From positions 496,001 through 560,000 of the forward strand of contig CAWFUF010000024.1 in the NCBI GenBank assembly GCA_963818775.1: a stretch of 64,000 nt of DNA, given 5' to 3'. Below, piece after piece: positions 1 through 8,258 of the stretch; within the stretch, counting starts at the first letter, position 1; the number at the start of each line of letters is the position of its first letter. Below the pieces are notes generated by a model that ran no database searches, was not told the origin of the DNA, and saw nothing but the letters and a program-made list of their open reading frames with translations. The translations under genes were made by a program, and so were the position numbers. The DNA comes from JAMXLO01 sp963818775. Lineage in GTDB: Bacteria > Pseudomonadota > Alphaproteobacteria > Acetobacterales > Acetobacteraceae.

Positions 1-481
1 CACGGCGGATCGGCGCGGCGGGCGAGACGATCACCATGTCGCCATCGCGGAACACCGGTTCCATCGAGTCACCGCTGATCTCCAGTGCATAGGCGTTGGC
101 ATCGCCGATCTCCGGCAGCGTGACCTCATCCCAGCCGCCGCCGACGGGGTAACCGCCATCGTCAAAGAACCCGTCGCTACCGGCTTGCGCGAAGCCGATC
201 AGTGGGATGCGCCGCCCGGCACTGCGGGCGGCGCCATTGCTGGCGAGCGCGCGGGCCCCGGATACCAGCGCGGTGAAGGCCTCGAGGCTTGCACCGGTGG
301 CGTCCAGCACCTTGGCGACACTTTCGGTGCTGGGCCACCGGGCGCGGCCGTCCGGCATGCGGCGCTTGGAGGGGTTGAAAGTGGTTGGATCCAGCCCGGA
401 GCGCTTGGCGAGGCCCGAGGCGGATAGGCCATTCTCAGCGGCGAGCGTGTCCAATGCACGCCAGATGTCGTCATGCTTCAT
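1..481 (-). CDS. XRE-type HTH / S24 (LexA-like) repressor, 3' part outside window
   Basis: Reading the minus strand from an ATG at 481 gives at least 160 residues, running off the left edge. The N-terminal 65 or so residues look like a helix-turn-helix domain (LAAENGLSASGLAKRSGL, then PTTFNPSKR). The C-terminal part begins the S24 peptidase fold (RRIPLIGFAQAG) and carries the catalytic serine motif GDSMEPVF followed by DGDMVIVSP. The catalytic lysine would lie in the missing part. Family knowledge: such proteins are self-cleaving phage-type or SOS-type repressors. It probably represses its own promoter in the short gap before the hydantoinase gene. It could be a prophage relic or a stand-alone chromosomal regulator; no other phage genes are visible here. 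Confidence 0.82.
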   Translation of the reverse strand, partial: MKHDDIWRALDTLAAENGLSASGLAKRSGLDPTTFNPSKRRMPDGRARWPSTESVAKVLDATGASLEAFTALVSGARALASNGAARSAGRRIPLIGFAQAGSDGFFDDGGYPVGGGWDEVTLPEIGDANAYALEISGDSMEPVFRDGDMVIVSPAAPIRR

Positions 482-528
482 GCCCGTAGGTTCCGGTGGG
501 GGTCGAGTCGGTCCGAGTGCCAGTGTCG

Positions 529-586
529 TAGGATTCCTGGCGGATTGGAATAGGAAAATACGCTGGCCTGGCGGAAGTTTGTCCTA
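529..586. promoter_or_regulatory. possible operator repeats upstream of the S24 repressor gene
   Basis: The 102-base gap upstream of the repressor gene holds TAGGA at 529-533, again at 551-555 (22 bases on, about two helical turns), and in inverted form TCCTA at 582-586. The first copy also forms a small perfect palindrome (AGGATTCCT). XRE repressors commonly bind repeated short half-sites at their own promoter, so this is a candidate autoregulatory site. The pattern is short and could be chance. Confidence 0.25.
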
Positions 587-2647
587 GCTCGGCTCACAGG
601 TCAGCCGGATATTGCCGAAGGCATCGAGTGTGACATTCACCCCGCGCGGAACCAGGCATGTCGCGTCGTACTCCTGTACGATCAGCGGCCCGGTGCGGGC
701 GCGCCCGGCCAGCCCCGCTCGGTCGATCACCGGCGTATCCTGCCAGCCGGTCTCCGGGAACCAGGCGCGCCGGCTTGGGGGAACACGGATGGCCGAGGGG
801 GGGATGGTCTCCGGCAGACGGTCGCGCTCAGGTATGCCACGCGCGATGACCGACAGACCGATCAGTTCGACCGGCTCGTCCAATGGCGCGCGGAAGCCAT
901 AAGTGCGCTCGTGCTCCTCACCGAACAGTTCGGCAAGGCGCGGCAGGAAATCTCCGTCGGGCAGCCGGACTTCGATCTCGCTCGACTGTCCGACATAGCG
1001 GGCCAGAGCGGCACGGCGGAACGTGCGGCGCTCCGGCGGAAAGCCATCGCGCGCCAGCCGCTCTGCCCCGGCAGCACTGAGTGTTTCCAGGACCGCCGTG
1101 ACGCGCGCCGCATCGGCTGCATCGAGACGCATGCGCAGGCTCTGGGTGGAATGATGTTCGGTGTCCGCCACCAGCAAACCGAATGCGCTGAACACTCCGG
1201 GCAGCGGTGGCACGATCACGCGGGCGATGCCGAGTTCTGCTGCGATGGCGGCGGCGAACAGCGGACCATTGCCACCGAATGCCAGCAGCGCGAACTGCCG
1301 CGGATCGCGTCCGCGTTCCACTGACACGGCACGGATCGCGCGCATCATCGACGCGGATGCCAGTCGCAGCATGCCGAATGCCGCCTCCTCCACCGATCGA
1401 TGCAGCGGCTCCGCGAGCGACCGTGCAATTGCCGAACGGGCGGCGTCCACGTCAAGCTTCAGCGCACCACCGACCAGGCCAGCCGGATCAAGGTAGCCCA
1501 GAACGAGATTGCAGTCGGTGATGGTGGGCTCGGTACCGCCGCGCCCGTAGCATACGGGTCCCGGATCGGCCCCCGCGCTGTCGGGCCCCACCTTTGGCGC
1601 GCCGCCTGCATCAAGCCGGCAGATCGAGCCACCGCCTGCACCCACCTCAGCCAGATCGATTGCCGGCAGCTTCAGCAAATAGCCAGCGCCAACCAGCAGC
1701 CGAGATCCCGCCATGACACCGGCGCCGACCTCTAGAGCCTCACTGCGCAGCACCTCGCCGTTCTCGACCAGGCCTGCCTTCGCCGTGGTGCCACCCATGT
1801 CGAACGTGATGACACGCGGCTCATCGAGCTTCGTCGCGAGTGCGGCGCCGCCGACCACGCCTGCCGCCGGACCGCTTTCGATGATGTGTGCCGGCGCGAT
1901 CGCGGCGAATTCCGCCGATGCCAGCCCGCCGTTCGACTGCATCAACTGCAGTGGCGCCTGGATGTCGAGTTCACGCAGCCGCGCGACGAGCGACGTGACG
2001 TAGGCTCGCACCACCGGCTGCACGTAGGCGTTGATCACGGTGGTGCTGGTGCGCGGATATTCCTTTATCTCCGGGAGGATCTCGTGGCTGACCGAAATAG
2101 CCACGTCGGGCAGCGCCGCGCTCACCGCATCGGCCACCGCCCGCTCGTGCGCAGGGTTGGCATAGGAGTGCAGCAGGCAGATCGCCACGCTCTGCACAGC
2201 CTCTCGGCGCAACATGTCGATCGCCGCCGTAACGCTTGCTGCATCGAGCGGCGTGGCGACCGAGCCGTCCGGGCGCAGCTTCTCGGTCACCTCCAGTCGC
2301 AGTCGCCGCTCAACCAGCGCGCGCGGCTTTGTCCAATGCAGATCGTACAGCACGGGCATGCGAAGGTCGCGGATCTCCAGGATATCGCGAAAGCCCTTCG
2401 TGGTGATCAGCGCAGTGCGTGCGCCTTTGCCCTCCAGGATCGTATTGGAGCCGATCGTCGTGCCATGCAGCACGTCGGCCACCATCCCGCTGTGCGGGTC
2501 AAGCAGCGCGCGCAGACCATCGATGATTCCCTCGCCGTAGTCACGCGGCGTGGATGCGATCTTGTGCGTGATCACGCGTCCGTCTGAAGTGGTCGCGACG
2601 AGGTCGGTGAAGGTTCCGCCGATATCGATGCCGATGCGCTGAGGCAT
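584..2647 (-). CDS. hyuA: hydantoinase/oxoprolinase family protein, subunit A (HyuA-like)
   Basis: A 687-residue protein beginning with the sugar-kinase-like phosphate loop of this family (IGIDIGGTFTDLVA), followed by HGTTIGSNTILE and the central ATPase motif FDMGGTTAKAGL. Length and order (Hydant_A_N then Hydantoinase_A) fit N-methylhydantoinase subunit A, also related to acetone carboxylase beta and 5-oxoprolinase. These enzymes hydrolyse ATP to open or carboxylate a cyclic or ketone substrate, always with a B subunit. The matching B subunit is encoded 7 kb upstream on the same strand, with the stressosome genes in between. The substrate cannot be read from the sequence. Confidence 0.9.
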   Translation of the reverse strand: MPQRIGIDIGGTFTDLVATTSDGRVITHKIASTPRDYGEGIIDGLRALLDPHSGMVADVLHGTTIGSNTILEGKGARTALITTKGFRDILEIRDLRMPVLYDLHWTKPRALVERRLRLEVTEKLRPDGSVATPLDAASVTAAIDMLRREAVQSVAICLLHSYANPAHERAVADAVSAALPDVAISVSHEILPEIKEYPRTSTTVINAYVQPVVRAYVTSLVARLRELDIQAPLQLMQSNGGLASAEFAAIAPAHIIESGPAAGVVGGAALATKLDEPRVITFDMGGTTAKAGLVENGEVLRSEALEVGAGVMAGSRLLVGAGYLLKLPAIDLAEVGAGGGSICRLDAGGAPKVGPDSAGADPGPVCYGRGGTEPTITDCNLVLGYLDPAGLVGGALKLDVDAARSAIARSLAEPLHRSVEEAAFGMLRLASASMMRAIRAVSVERGRDPRQFALLAFGGNGPLFAAAIAAELGIARVIVPPLPGVFSAFGLLVADTEHHSTQSLRMRLDAADAARVTAVLETLSAAGAERLARDGFPPERRTFRRAALARYVGQSSEIEVRLPDGDFLPRLAELFGEEHERTYGFRAPLDEPVELIGLSVIARGIPERDRLPETIPPSAIRVPPSRRAWFPETGWQDTPVIDRAGLAGRARTGPLIVQEYDATCLVPRGVNVTLDAFGNIRLTCEPS

Positions 2648-2696
2648 GTCCCGACCGCGTCTCCGTTTCGCTGGTCGGTTGACTATGCCGACCTAC

Positions 2697-4355
2697 TCAG
2701 GCGCGGTCGAGCGCCATCCTGATGGACTGCGCGAGATCGCCGCGACGATACGGCTTCAGCAGCAGCGGCACGTCGGGGCGATCGGCTCCGGGTCGGTGTA
2801 CATTGGCATAGCCTGACGTGACCAGCGTCTTCAGACCTCGCCGGATGACGCGGGCGCGGTTGATCAGCTCAAAGCCATTCATGCCGCCTGGCATCACGAT
2901 GTCGCTGAACAACAGATCGATTGGCTCGTCGCCCTGCACGATACCGAGCGCGGAGGGCCCGTCCGCTGCGGTCAACACGTGATACCCCAGGTCGCTGATC
3001 GTGGCGACGGCGAGTTCCAGCACCTCTGCGTTGTCCTCGACAACAAGCACCGTCTCGTGCCCGGTGGGCGTTACGTCCGACGTCCTGTCCTGGACATCTC
3101 CAGTGTGCGAAAGTCGTTCGCAACGCGGCAGATAGAGCCGGAACGTGGTGCCGACGCCGGGGCAACTGTCAATCACCACGTGGCCGCCCGATTGCTTGAT
3201 GAACCCATAGACCTGGCTGAGACCGAGGCCCGTGCCCTTGCCGACTTCCTTCGTGGTAAAGAACGGCTCGAAAACGTGCGCCGCGACATCAGGATCCATG
3301 CCTGTGCCGGTATCAGTGACGCGAACCAGCACGTAAGCGCCCGCAGTCAGATCGGGTGACCGTCGCGCCTCTGCGGCGCAGATCACAACGTTGCTCGTTG
3401 TGATTTCCAGCCGCCCTCCCAGTGGCATGGCGTCGCGGGCGTTAACGACAAGATTGAGGACCGCAGCCTCGAACTGCGATGCATCGATCCGGCAGGACCA
3501 CAGGTCCGGCCCGAAGTTCAGGTCAAGCACATTCGTCTCACCCAATGCCCGCCGAAGGAACGGCTCGCACGCGACCAGCACCTCATCGAGAGTGACGACA
3601 TCCAGTGTGAACGTGCTGCGGCGGGCAAACGCGAGGAGCTGCTGTGTCAGTTTCGTGGCGCGTCCCGTGGCGGCTTCGGATGCCTTCAGCAGACGCATGA
3701 TCTTGGCGCGCGGCAGATCGCCGCCGGTTTCGAAGGCTGTGCGGATTATCTCAACGCTGCCGACGATGACCGCGAGCAGATTGTTGAAATCGTGGGCGAT
3801 GCCGCCGGTGAGCTGGCCGACCACCTCCAACTTCTGAGTATGCCACAAGACATCTTCGGTCTTGCGCCGCTCCTCGATCTCGATTTTCAGTCGTCGGTTG
3901 GCCTCGGTCAGGGCACGGGTGCGCTCCGCAATCAGCAGTTCCAGGCTTTCGTTGAGTCGGCGGAGTTCCTGCTCCGCACCACGCATTCGCAGGAGAGCCT
4001 GTGCCGTCGCAATCAATTCATCAGGCTCGATCGGTTCCACGAGAAAGCCGTCCGCCCCGCCATCCAGTGCCACCGCACGATCTTGCGAGCTCGTTACGGC
4101 GGCCGAGGTCTGCAGGATGGCTATGCCAGGATTCGTCGCCTTGATACGCCGGCTGACCTCGAATCCGTGAACGTCGGGCAGCATGACGTCAAGCAGAACG
4201 AGGTCCGGCGCAGCGAGGCAGCACTGCTCGATCGCTGCGATGCCCGACGCGGCCTCTGTGACATTGTAGCCGTGCTTGCGCAGCACATGCGCTTTGAGAT
4301 AGCGACCGCCATCGTCGTCATCGACAATCAGGATGTTGGCCTTGGTGTCGCTCAT
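2697..4355 (-). CDS. hybrid histidine kinase: REC - coiled coil - HisKA - HATPase - REC
   Basis: 552 residues. An N-terminal receiver domain (ILIVDDDDGG, phosphoacceptor D56 in LLDVMLPD) is followed by a coiled coil at about 125-170, a HisKA box with H188 (GGIAHDFNN), a HATPase_c domain (NLVVNARDAM; GTGTGMD; GKGTGLGLSQVYG) and a C-terminal receiver (TVLVVEDN; LLFSDIVMPGG; LLLKPY). No membrane segment is seen, so it is cytosolic. In the first receiver the usual conserved KP is replaced by EP (FLVEPIEP). It overlaps the preceding kinase gene by ATGA, so the two are translationally coupled. As last gene of the stressosome operon it is the likely phosphorelay partner of that kinase. Confidence 0.9.
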   Translation of the reverse strand: MSDTKANILIVDDDDGGRYLKAHVLRKHGYNVTEAASGIAAIEQCCLAAPDLVLLDVMLPDVHGFEVSRRIKATNPGIAILQTSAAVTSSQDRAVALDGGADGFLVEPIEPDELIATAQALLRMRGAEQELRRLNESLELLIAERTRALTEANRRLKIEIEERRKTEDVLWHTQKLEVVGQLTGGIAHDFNNLLAVIVGSVEIIRTAFETGGDLPRAKIMRLLKASEAATGRATKLTQQLLAFARRSTFTLDVVTLDEVLVACEPFLRRALGETNVLDLNFGPDLWSCRIDASQFEAAVLNLVVNARDAMPLGGRLEITTSNVVICAAEARRSPDLTAGAYVLVRVTDTGTGMDPDVAAHVFEPFFTTKEVGKGTGLGLSQVYGFIKQSGGHVVIDSCPGVGTTFRLYLPRCERLSHTGDVQDRTSDVTPTGHETVLVVEDNAEVLELAVATISDLGYHVLTAADGPSALGIVQGDEPIDLLFSDIVMPGGMNGFELINRARVIRRGLKTLVTSGYANVHRPGADRPDVPLLLKPYRRGDLAQSIRMALDRA

Positions 4356-6487
4356 ACGTCGCCAACAGCCTCATTGACCCGCAGGACGCCGTTGATGGCG
4401 TCGACCAGCGTGCTCGATGCGAGAGCGGTTTTCGGCAGGATCAGCGATGCGCCATGCAGCAGAGCGCGCTCTTCCGCGGATAGAACTGTCGAGGTCACGA
4501 CGATCACCGGCACCGCCGGAAGCGAGGCGTCCCGCCGCAGGTGGGCAAGAAACTCGAACCCGTCCATTCGTGGCATCCTCAGGTCGAGCAAGACCACGTC
4601 CGGACTTTGTTCGACCAGTTGAGCCAAAGCGTCCGTCCCATCATTGGCAATCCAAAGCCGATACTGAGCACGCGGCAATAGCTGCCGAACGAGGTAGTGA
4701 GTCACCTCTTCGTCATCAACCAGCAACACTTTCGTGAGCGAGTGCCGTCCCGTCACGCGGTCAAGAATGTCGATCAACCTTTCGCCATCGACAGGTTTGG
4801 CCAGATAGTCATCAGCGCCCAGGTGTTTTGCCTTGCGGGCCTCGTCGGTGGATGACGTTACGATCAGTGGTATCTCTGCACTTGCCTCCCCGTCACGTAG
4901 TTCGAGAAGCAGCCGCCAGCTCTCGTCGCCCATCAACAGGATATCGAGCAGAATAGCCTCGGGGTGTATTGACTGCATCACGCGTCGGGCAGCGCGCACC
5001 GTGCGTGCGCGTAGCGGTTGATAAATGGAGCCGGCGAGCAGACGCTCGATCGCAAGAGCATCGGCCGGATCGTCTTCAACCAGCAGCACCGGTGAACGTC
5101 CGGGCTCCAACACCCAGTCCTGATCGACATCGGCCGGCTCGTCGGCGTGATAAACTCGCGGAACCGTGACGGAGAAGGTCGAGCCGTTGCCGGGTGAACT
5201 TTCGACAGTGATGTTGCCGCCAAGCAGTTCGGCCAGCTTCTTCGCCAAGGGCAAGCCGAGGCCTGTGCCCTTCACGCGACCTTGCAGCCGATGCGCGACC
5301 TGGCCGAATTCCTGGAAGATGATGTCGATGTCCCCGGCCGCGATGCCAACGCCGGTATCCCGCACGTGCAGACTGACCGTGTCGGCCACGCGATCCGCGG
5401 TGGCCCAGACGCGCACTTCTCCCGATTCAGTGAACTTGATCGCGTTTGAGATGAAGTTGCGCAGAATCTGCGACACCTTGGCCTCGTCCGTGTCGAGCGA
5501 TGGCACGTCATTTGGATCTTCGAACACCAGGGCCACGGCATCGCCGACCAGCAGTGGCCGCAACATGCCGCGCAGTGCGCCAAACAGCGACGTCACGGTG
5601 AACCGTGACGGCACCACCACGGTCTTGCCCGCTTCCACCTTGGCGAGGTCCAGCAGATCGTCGACCAACTCAGTCAGGTTCTCGGCAGCCTTTCGGATAA
5701 AGCGGACCTGTGTCTCCTGCTCCGTTGTCAGCTCGCCATCACTGCGCGTCAGCAGAAGCCTCGACAGCGCCAGGATCGAGTTGAGCGGTGTGCGAAATTC
5801 GTGACTCATGTGCGAGAGGAATTTCGATTTCAGCTCGTCCGCGCGACGCAGATGATCAGCCCGCTCATCCAGCTCGGCGTACAGCGCGACGACGCCGCGA
5901 TTTGTGTCCTGCAGCTCCTGATTGAGCTGCTGGAGGTCCTCCTGGCGCGATCGCAGCTCGTCCATCTGCAGCAGAATCTGCTGATTTTGTCGGGTGATTT
6001 CCTCGATGGCATCGCCGGTTCCTCCCGCCGACAGCACATCCGTTATGCGCTTGAGAAGCGACGGGGTGATCGACGGCGCTGTCCGTGGCAGCCTCTTTCC
6101 GAGCCGCACTGTCGTGCCCTCGCCGGCCTTCGACGTAATGTCAAACGTATCCATCAGGCGCCGCGCGCCAAGCAGACCGATCCCCATCCCTGTCGCGGAC
6201 TCATACGATCCCGACTGCACCGCGGCCAGATCGGCAATGCCTGGCCCTCGGTCACGCACGACAATCACGAAACTCGGCGGTGTTGTCTCGCCGGTCAGAT
6301 GGAACCCGATATGGCCGCCGCCCGCATGCTCGTAGGTATTGCGCGCTATTTCCGACATCGCGGTGGTGATGCGCGTCTGATCCTGCGCATCGAAGCCGAT
6401 AAGCTCGGCGAGTCGTCGCGTCCGACTGCGCACCAGCACGATGTCCGTCTCGGCGGCGATCGCGATCTGTAGCAGGCAGATGTCCAT
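4352..6487 (-). CDS. hybrid histidine kinase with an N-terminal RsbT-like ATPase domain and two receivers
   Basis: 711 residues. Positions 1-132 are a complete RsbT-type GHKL domain: an N-box with E46 and N50 (SEIARNTYEH), DRGPGI near 79-84, and GMGIGLLGARRLMD near 100-113. A coiled coil spans about 160-215, then HisKA with H229 (SHMSHEFRTP), HATPase_c (NFISNAIKF; VRDTGVGI; GTGLGLPLAKK), a first receiver (PVLLVEDDPAD; D515; K564) and a second receiver (VLLVDDEE; D635 in LLDLRMP). No sensor or membrane domain is visible, so the RsbT-like domain itself is the likely input, reading stressosome state. The ATG has a GAGGA ribosome site and starts 8 bases after the RsbX-like gene. Confidence 0.9.
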   Translation of the reverse strand: MDICLLQIAIAAETDIVLVRSRTRRLAELIGFDAQDQTRITTAMSEIARNTYEHAGGGHIGFHLTGETTPPSFVIVVRDRGPGIADLAAVQSGSYESATGMGIGLLGARRLMDTFDITSKAGEGTTVRLGKRLPRTAPSITPSLLKRITDVLSAGGTGDAIEEITRQNQQILLQMDELRSRQEDLQQLNQELQDTNRGVVALYAELDERADHLRRADELKSKFLSHMSHEFRTPLNSILALSRLLLTRSDGELTTEQETQVRFIRKAAENLTELVDDLLDLAKVEAGKTVVVPSRFTVTSLFGALRGMLRPLLVGDAVALVFEDPNDVPSLDTDEAKVSQILRNFISNAIKFTESGEVRVWATADRVADTVSLHVRDTGVGIAAGDIDIIFQEFGQVAHRLQGRVKGTGLGLPLAKKLAELLGGNITVESSPGNGSTFSVTVPRVYHADEPADVDQDWVLEPGRSPVLLVEDDPADALAIERLLAGSIYQPLRARTVRAARRVMQSIHPEAILLDILLMGDESWRLLLELRDGEASAEIPLIVTSSTDEARKAKHLGADDYLAKPVDGERLIDILDRVTGRHSLTKVLLVDDEEVTHYLVRQLLPRAQYRLWIANDGTDALAQLVEQSPDVVLLDLRMPRMDGFEFLAHLRRDASLPAVPVIVVTSTVLSAEERALLHGASLILPKTALASSTLVDAINGVLRVNEAVGDV

Positions 6488-6495
6488 GGTATCCT

Positions 6496-7479
6496 CTAGG
6501 TCGCTGCCCGCATCGCGACCACCGAGGCATCGTCGCGGCCGCGCCGGTGATCACGCAGCAGCACGCCCGCTACCAGCGAGGGATGCTGAGCGGCAAGCCC
6601 CGGATAGGCGGCGAAATCCCAGCGGCTCGTCAGCCCGTCGGAATGCAGGATCAGCAACGGATTGGTGGTGAAGTCGTAGGTGAACTCACGGATGCGTGGC
6701 GCGATATGTCCCGCCGTTCCGTTGTGCGAGACCATGTGACGCGCCTTTCCAGTATCGACGAGCATGGCGCTTATATTACCCAGCCCGACAAAGCGGACGA
6801 CATGTGCGGCGGTGTCGATGCGCGCAACAGCCACCGCGGCGCCGCGGCCGCTCGCAAGCGCACGGTGTACACGGTGGACGATTTCCTCGCATGCCTCATC
6901 AGCGTGCTGCAGGAACGTCTGCACCGCGATGTCGGCGGCGCGCGCCGCCTCGACACCATGGCCAGAGCCATCGACCAACATGATCGTGCGACCCCGGGCG
7001 GCGTCGCTCCACGCCCAGTTGTCGCCACACACTGGCTCGCCCGGGTAAGGCGCGAGCACTGCGCCCAGCAAAGCTCGGGTAGCTCGCGTGGGTGGTCCGG
7101 CGAAGCGGGCCATGACCGCACAGCCCTGACCGGGACGCGAGTAGATCCGCGTGGTGTCGGCAAGGCGAGCGATCGCGCCGAGCCCGGTGCCGGGACTGCC
7201 GGCAGTGGAATAGCCGTCCTGCATGCAACGGTTGGTGTCGGTCATGCCACTGCCGCGATCGAGCGCCAGCAATTCCAGTCCCGCACCGTCCGCGTCCTCA
7301 TACCGGCCGGCGTGGATATGGCCGCCGTTGCCGTGCTTGAGCACGTTGGTGGCGAGTTCCGTCACGACGATTGCCACCTCGTCGATGCGCGCCTGTGCCA
7401 GCCCGGCGCGCCGTGCAACATCGCGCACCAATCGGCGAGCTTCGGCGACCTGACTGGCATCGGAGACGGCGGTGAACAC
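6496..7479 (-). CDS. rsbX: RsbX-like SpoIIE-family phosphatase with an N-terminal GHKL ATPase domain
   Basis: About 327 residues. The first 125 form an anti-sigma-type GHKL domain (N-box VVTELATNVLKHG; LDRGSGM; GTGLGAIARLAD); the rest is a PP2C/SpoIIE phosphatase domain with acidic motifs GDNWAW, LVDGSGHG and ILHSDGLTS and the end DDASVVAMR. In stressosomes RsbX dephosphorylates RsbR and RsbS to reset the complex. The B. subtilis protein has only the phosphatase part, so the extra ATPase domain is a fusion. The start chosen is GTG at 7479, one base past the rsbT stop; no ATG fits the conserved N-terminus, and longer starts would run deep into rsbT. Confidence 0.82.
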   Translation of the reverse strand: MFTAVSDASQVAEARRLVRDVARRAGLAQARIDEVAIVVTELATNVLKHGNGGHIHAGRYEDADGAGLELLALDRGSGMTDTNRCMQDGYSTAGSPGTGLGAIARLADTTRIYSRPGQGCAVMARFAGPPTRATRALLGAVLAPYPGEPVCGDNWAWSDAARGRTIMLVDGSGHGVEAARAADIAVQTFLQHADEACEEIVHRVHRALASGRGAAVAVARIDTAAHVVRFVGLGNISAMLVDTGKARHMVSHNGTAGHIAPRIREFTYDFTTNPLLILHSDGLTSRWDFAAYPGLAAQHPSLVAGVLLRDHRRGRDDASVVAMRAAT

Positions 7480-7480
7480 G

Positions 7481-7861
7481 CTAAACCCATCGCGCCAGAG
7501 TGACGACCGTTCCCTGGCCGGGTGTGGATCGGACGTCGAACTCGTTGCAGAGCCGCTTCGCGCCGCTGAGCCCGAGCCCGAGGCCGGAGCCTGTCGTGTA
7601 CCCATCCTTCAGCGCCATGGTAAGGTCGGCAATTCCTGGCCCCTGATCAGTGAAGGTGAGGCGTACGCCGCGGCGCTGCCCATTGCGCAGCACTTCGATA
7701 CGCGCGGTGCCGCCGCCGCCATAATCGACGGTATTGCGGGCAATCTCGCTCGCCGCGGTGACGATTTTCGTCTGATCCACCAGGCTGAAGCCGGCGCCGA
7801 CCGCGCGAGCCCGCACCGCCTGCCGCACCCTGACCACATCGTCGGAGGTGCGAACCGGCAT
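7481..7861 (-). CDS. rsbT: serine/threonine kinase RsbT (stressosome switch kinase)
   Basis: A small single-domain GHKL kinase. The N-box SEIARNTVDYGGGG, the G1 motif DQGPGIADL and the glycine-rich lid GSGLGLGLSGAKRL follow the B. subtilis RsbT pattern closely. RsbT phosphorylates RsbS and RsbR under stress and is then released to act on a downstream target; in B. subtilis that is RsbU, which is absent here. The ATG at 7861 lies just after a GGATGAG ribosome site that contains the rsbS stop, implying coupled translation; in-frame ATGs at 7885 and 7912 are alternatives. The likely local targets are the two histidine kinases encoded downstream. Confidence 0.88.
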   Translation of the reverse strand: MPVRTSDDVVRVRQAVRARAVGAGFSLVDQTKIVTAASEIARNTVDYGGGGTARIEVLRNGQRRGVRLTFTDQGPGIADLTMALKDGYTTGSGLGLGLSGAKRLCNEFDVRSTPGQGTVVTLARWV

Positions 7862-7865
7862 CGTC

Positions 7866-8255
7866 TCATCCGTTTCGGTCGGCATCGTCGCGCTCGGGGC
7901 TGTCGATGGCACGCCGGATCAGCGCGAGGCCCTTGTCCACGTTGAGTGCGGTGCGCACCCCAGTAAGGCTCAAACCGAGCTCGACCAACGTGATTGCCAC
8001 GGCCGGGCGCATGCCGACGACAACGGTGGTTGCGTCGAGCACGCGAGACATCGCCGCGATGTTGTTCAGCATACGGCCGATGAATGAATCGACGATCTCG
8101 AGTGCCGAGATGTCGATCATCACGCCCCGTGCACGGTCGGACACGATGCGCTCGGTCAGATCGTCCTGCAGCGCCAGTGCCAACCGGTCGTGCATATCGA
8201 CCTGGATCGAGACCAGCAGACAATCGCCGATCTTGAGGATGGGAATATCACCCAT
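7866..8255 (-). CDS. rsbS: RsbS, STAS-domain core protein of the stressosome
   Basis: 129 residues forming one STAS domain (ILKIGDCLLVSIQVDMHD at the N-terminus). The phosphoacceptor serine is present as S57 in EIVDSFIG, matching S59 of B. subtilis RsbS, and the GMRPAVAITLVELGLSL segment is typical. RsbS and RsbR build the icosahedral stressosome core that sequesters RsbT. The gene begins 3 bases after rsbR ends and overlaps the rsbT start region, the standard R-S-T order. The tail after residue 118 (SPERDDADRNG) is a short charged extension. Confidence 0.92.
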   Translation of the reverse strand: MGDIPILKIGDCLLVSIQVDMHDRLALALQDDLTERIVSDRARGVMIDISALEIVDSFIGRMLNNIAAMSRVLDATTVVVGMRPAVAITLVELGLSLTGVRTALNVDKGLALIRRAIDSPERDDADRNG

Positions 8256-8258
8256 CCG

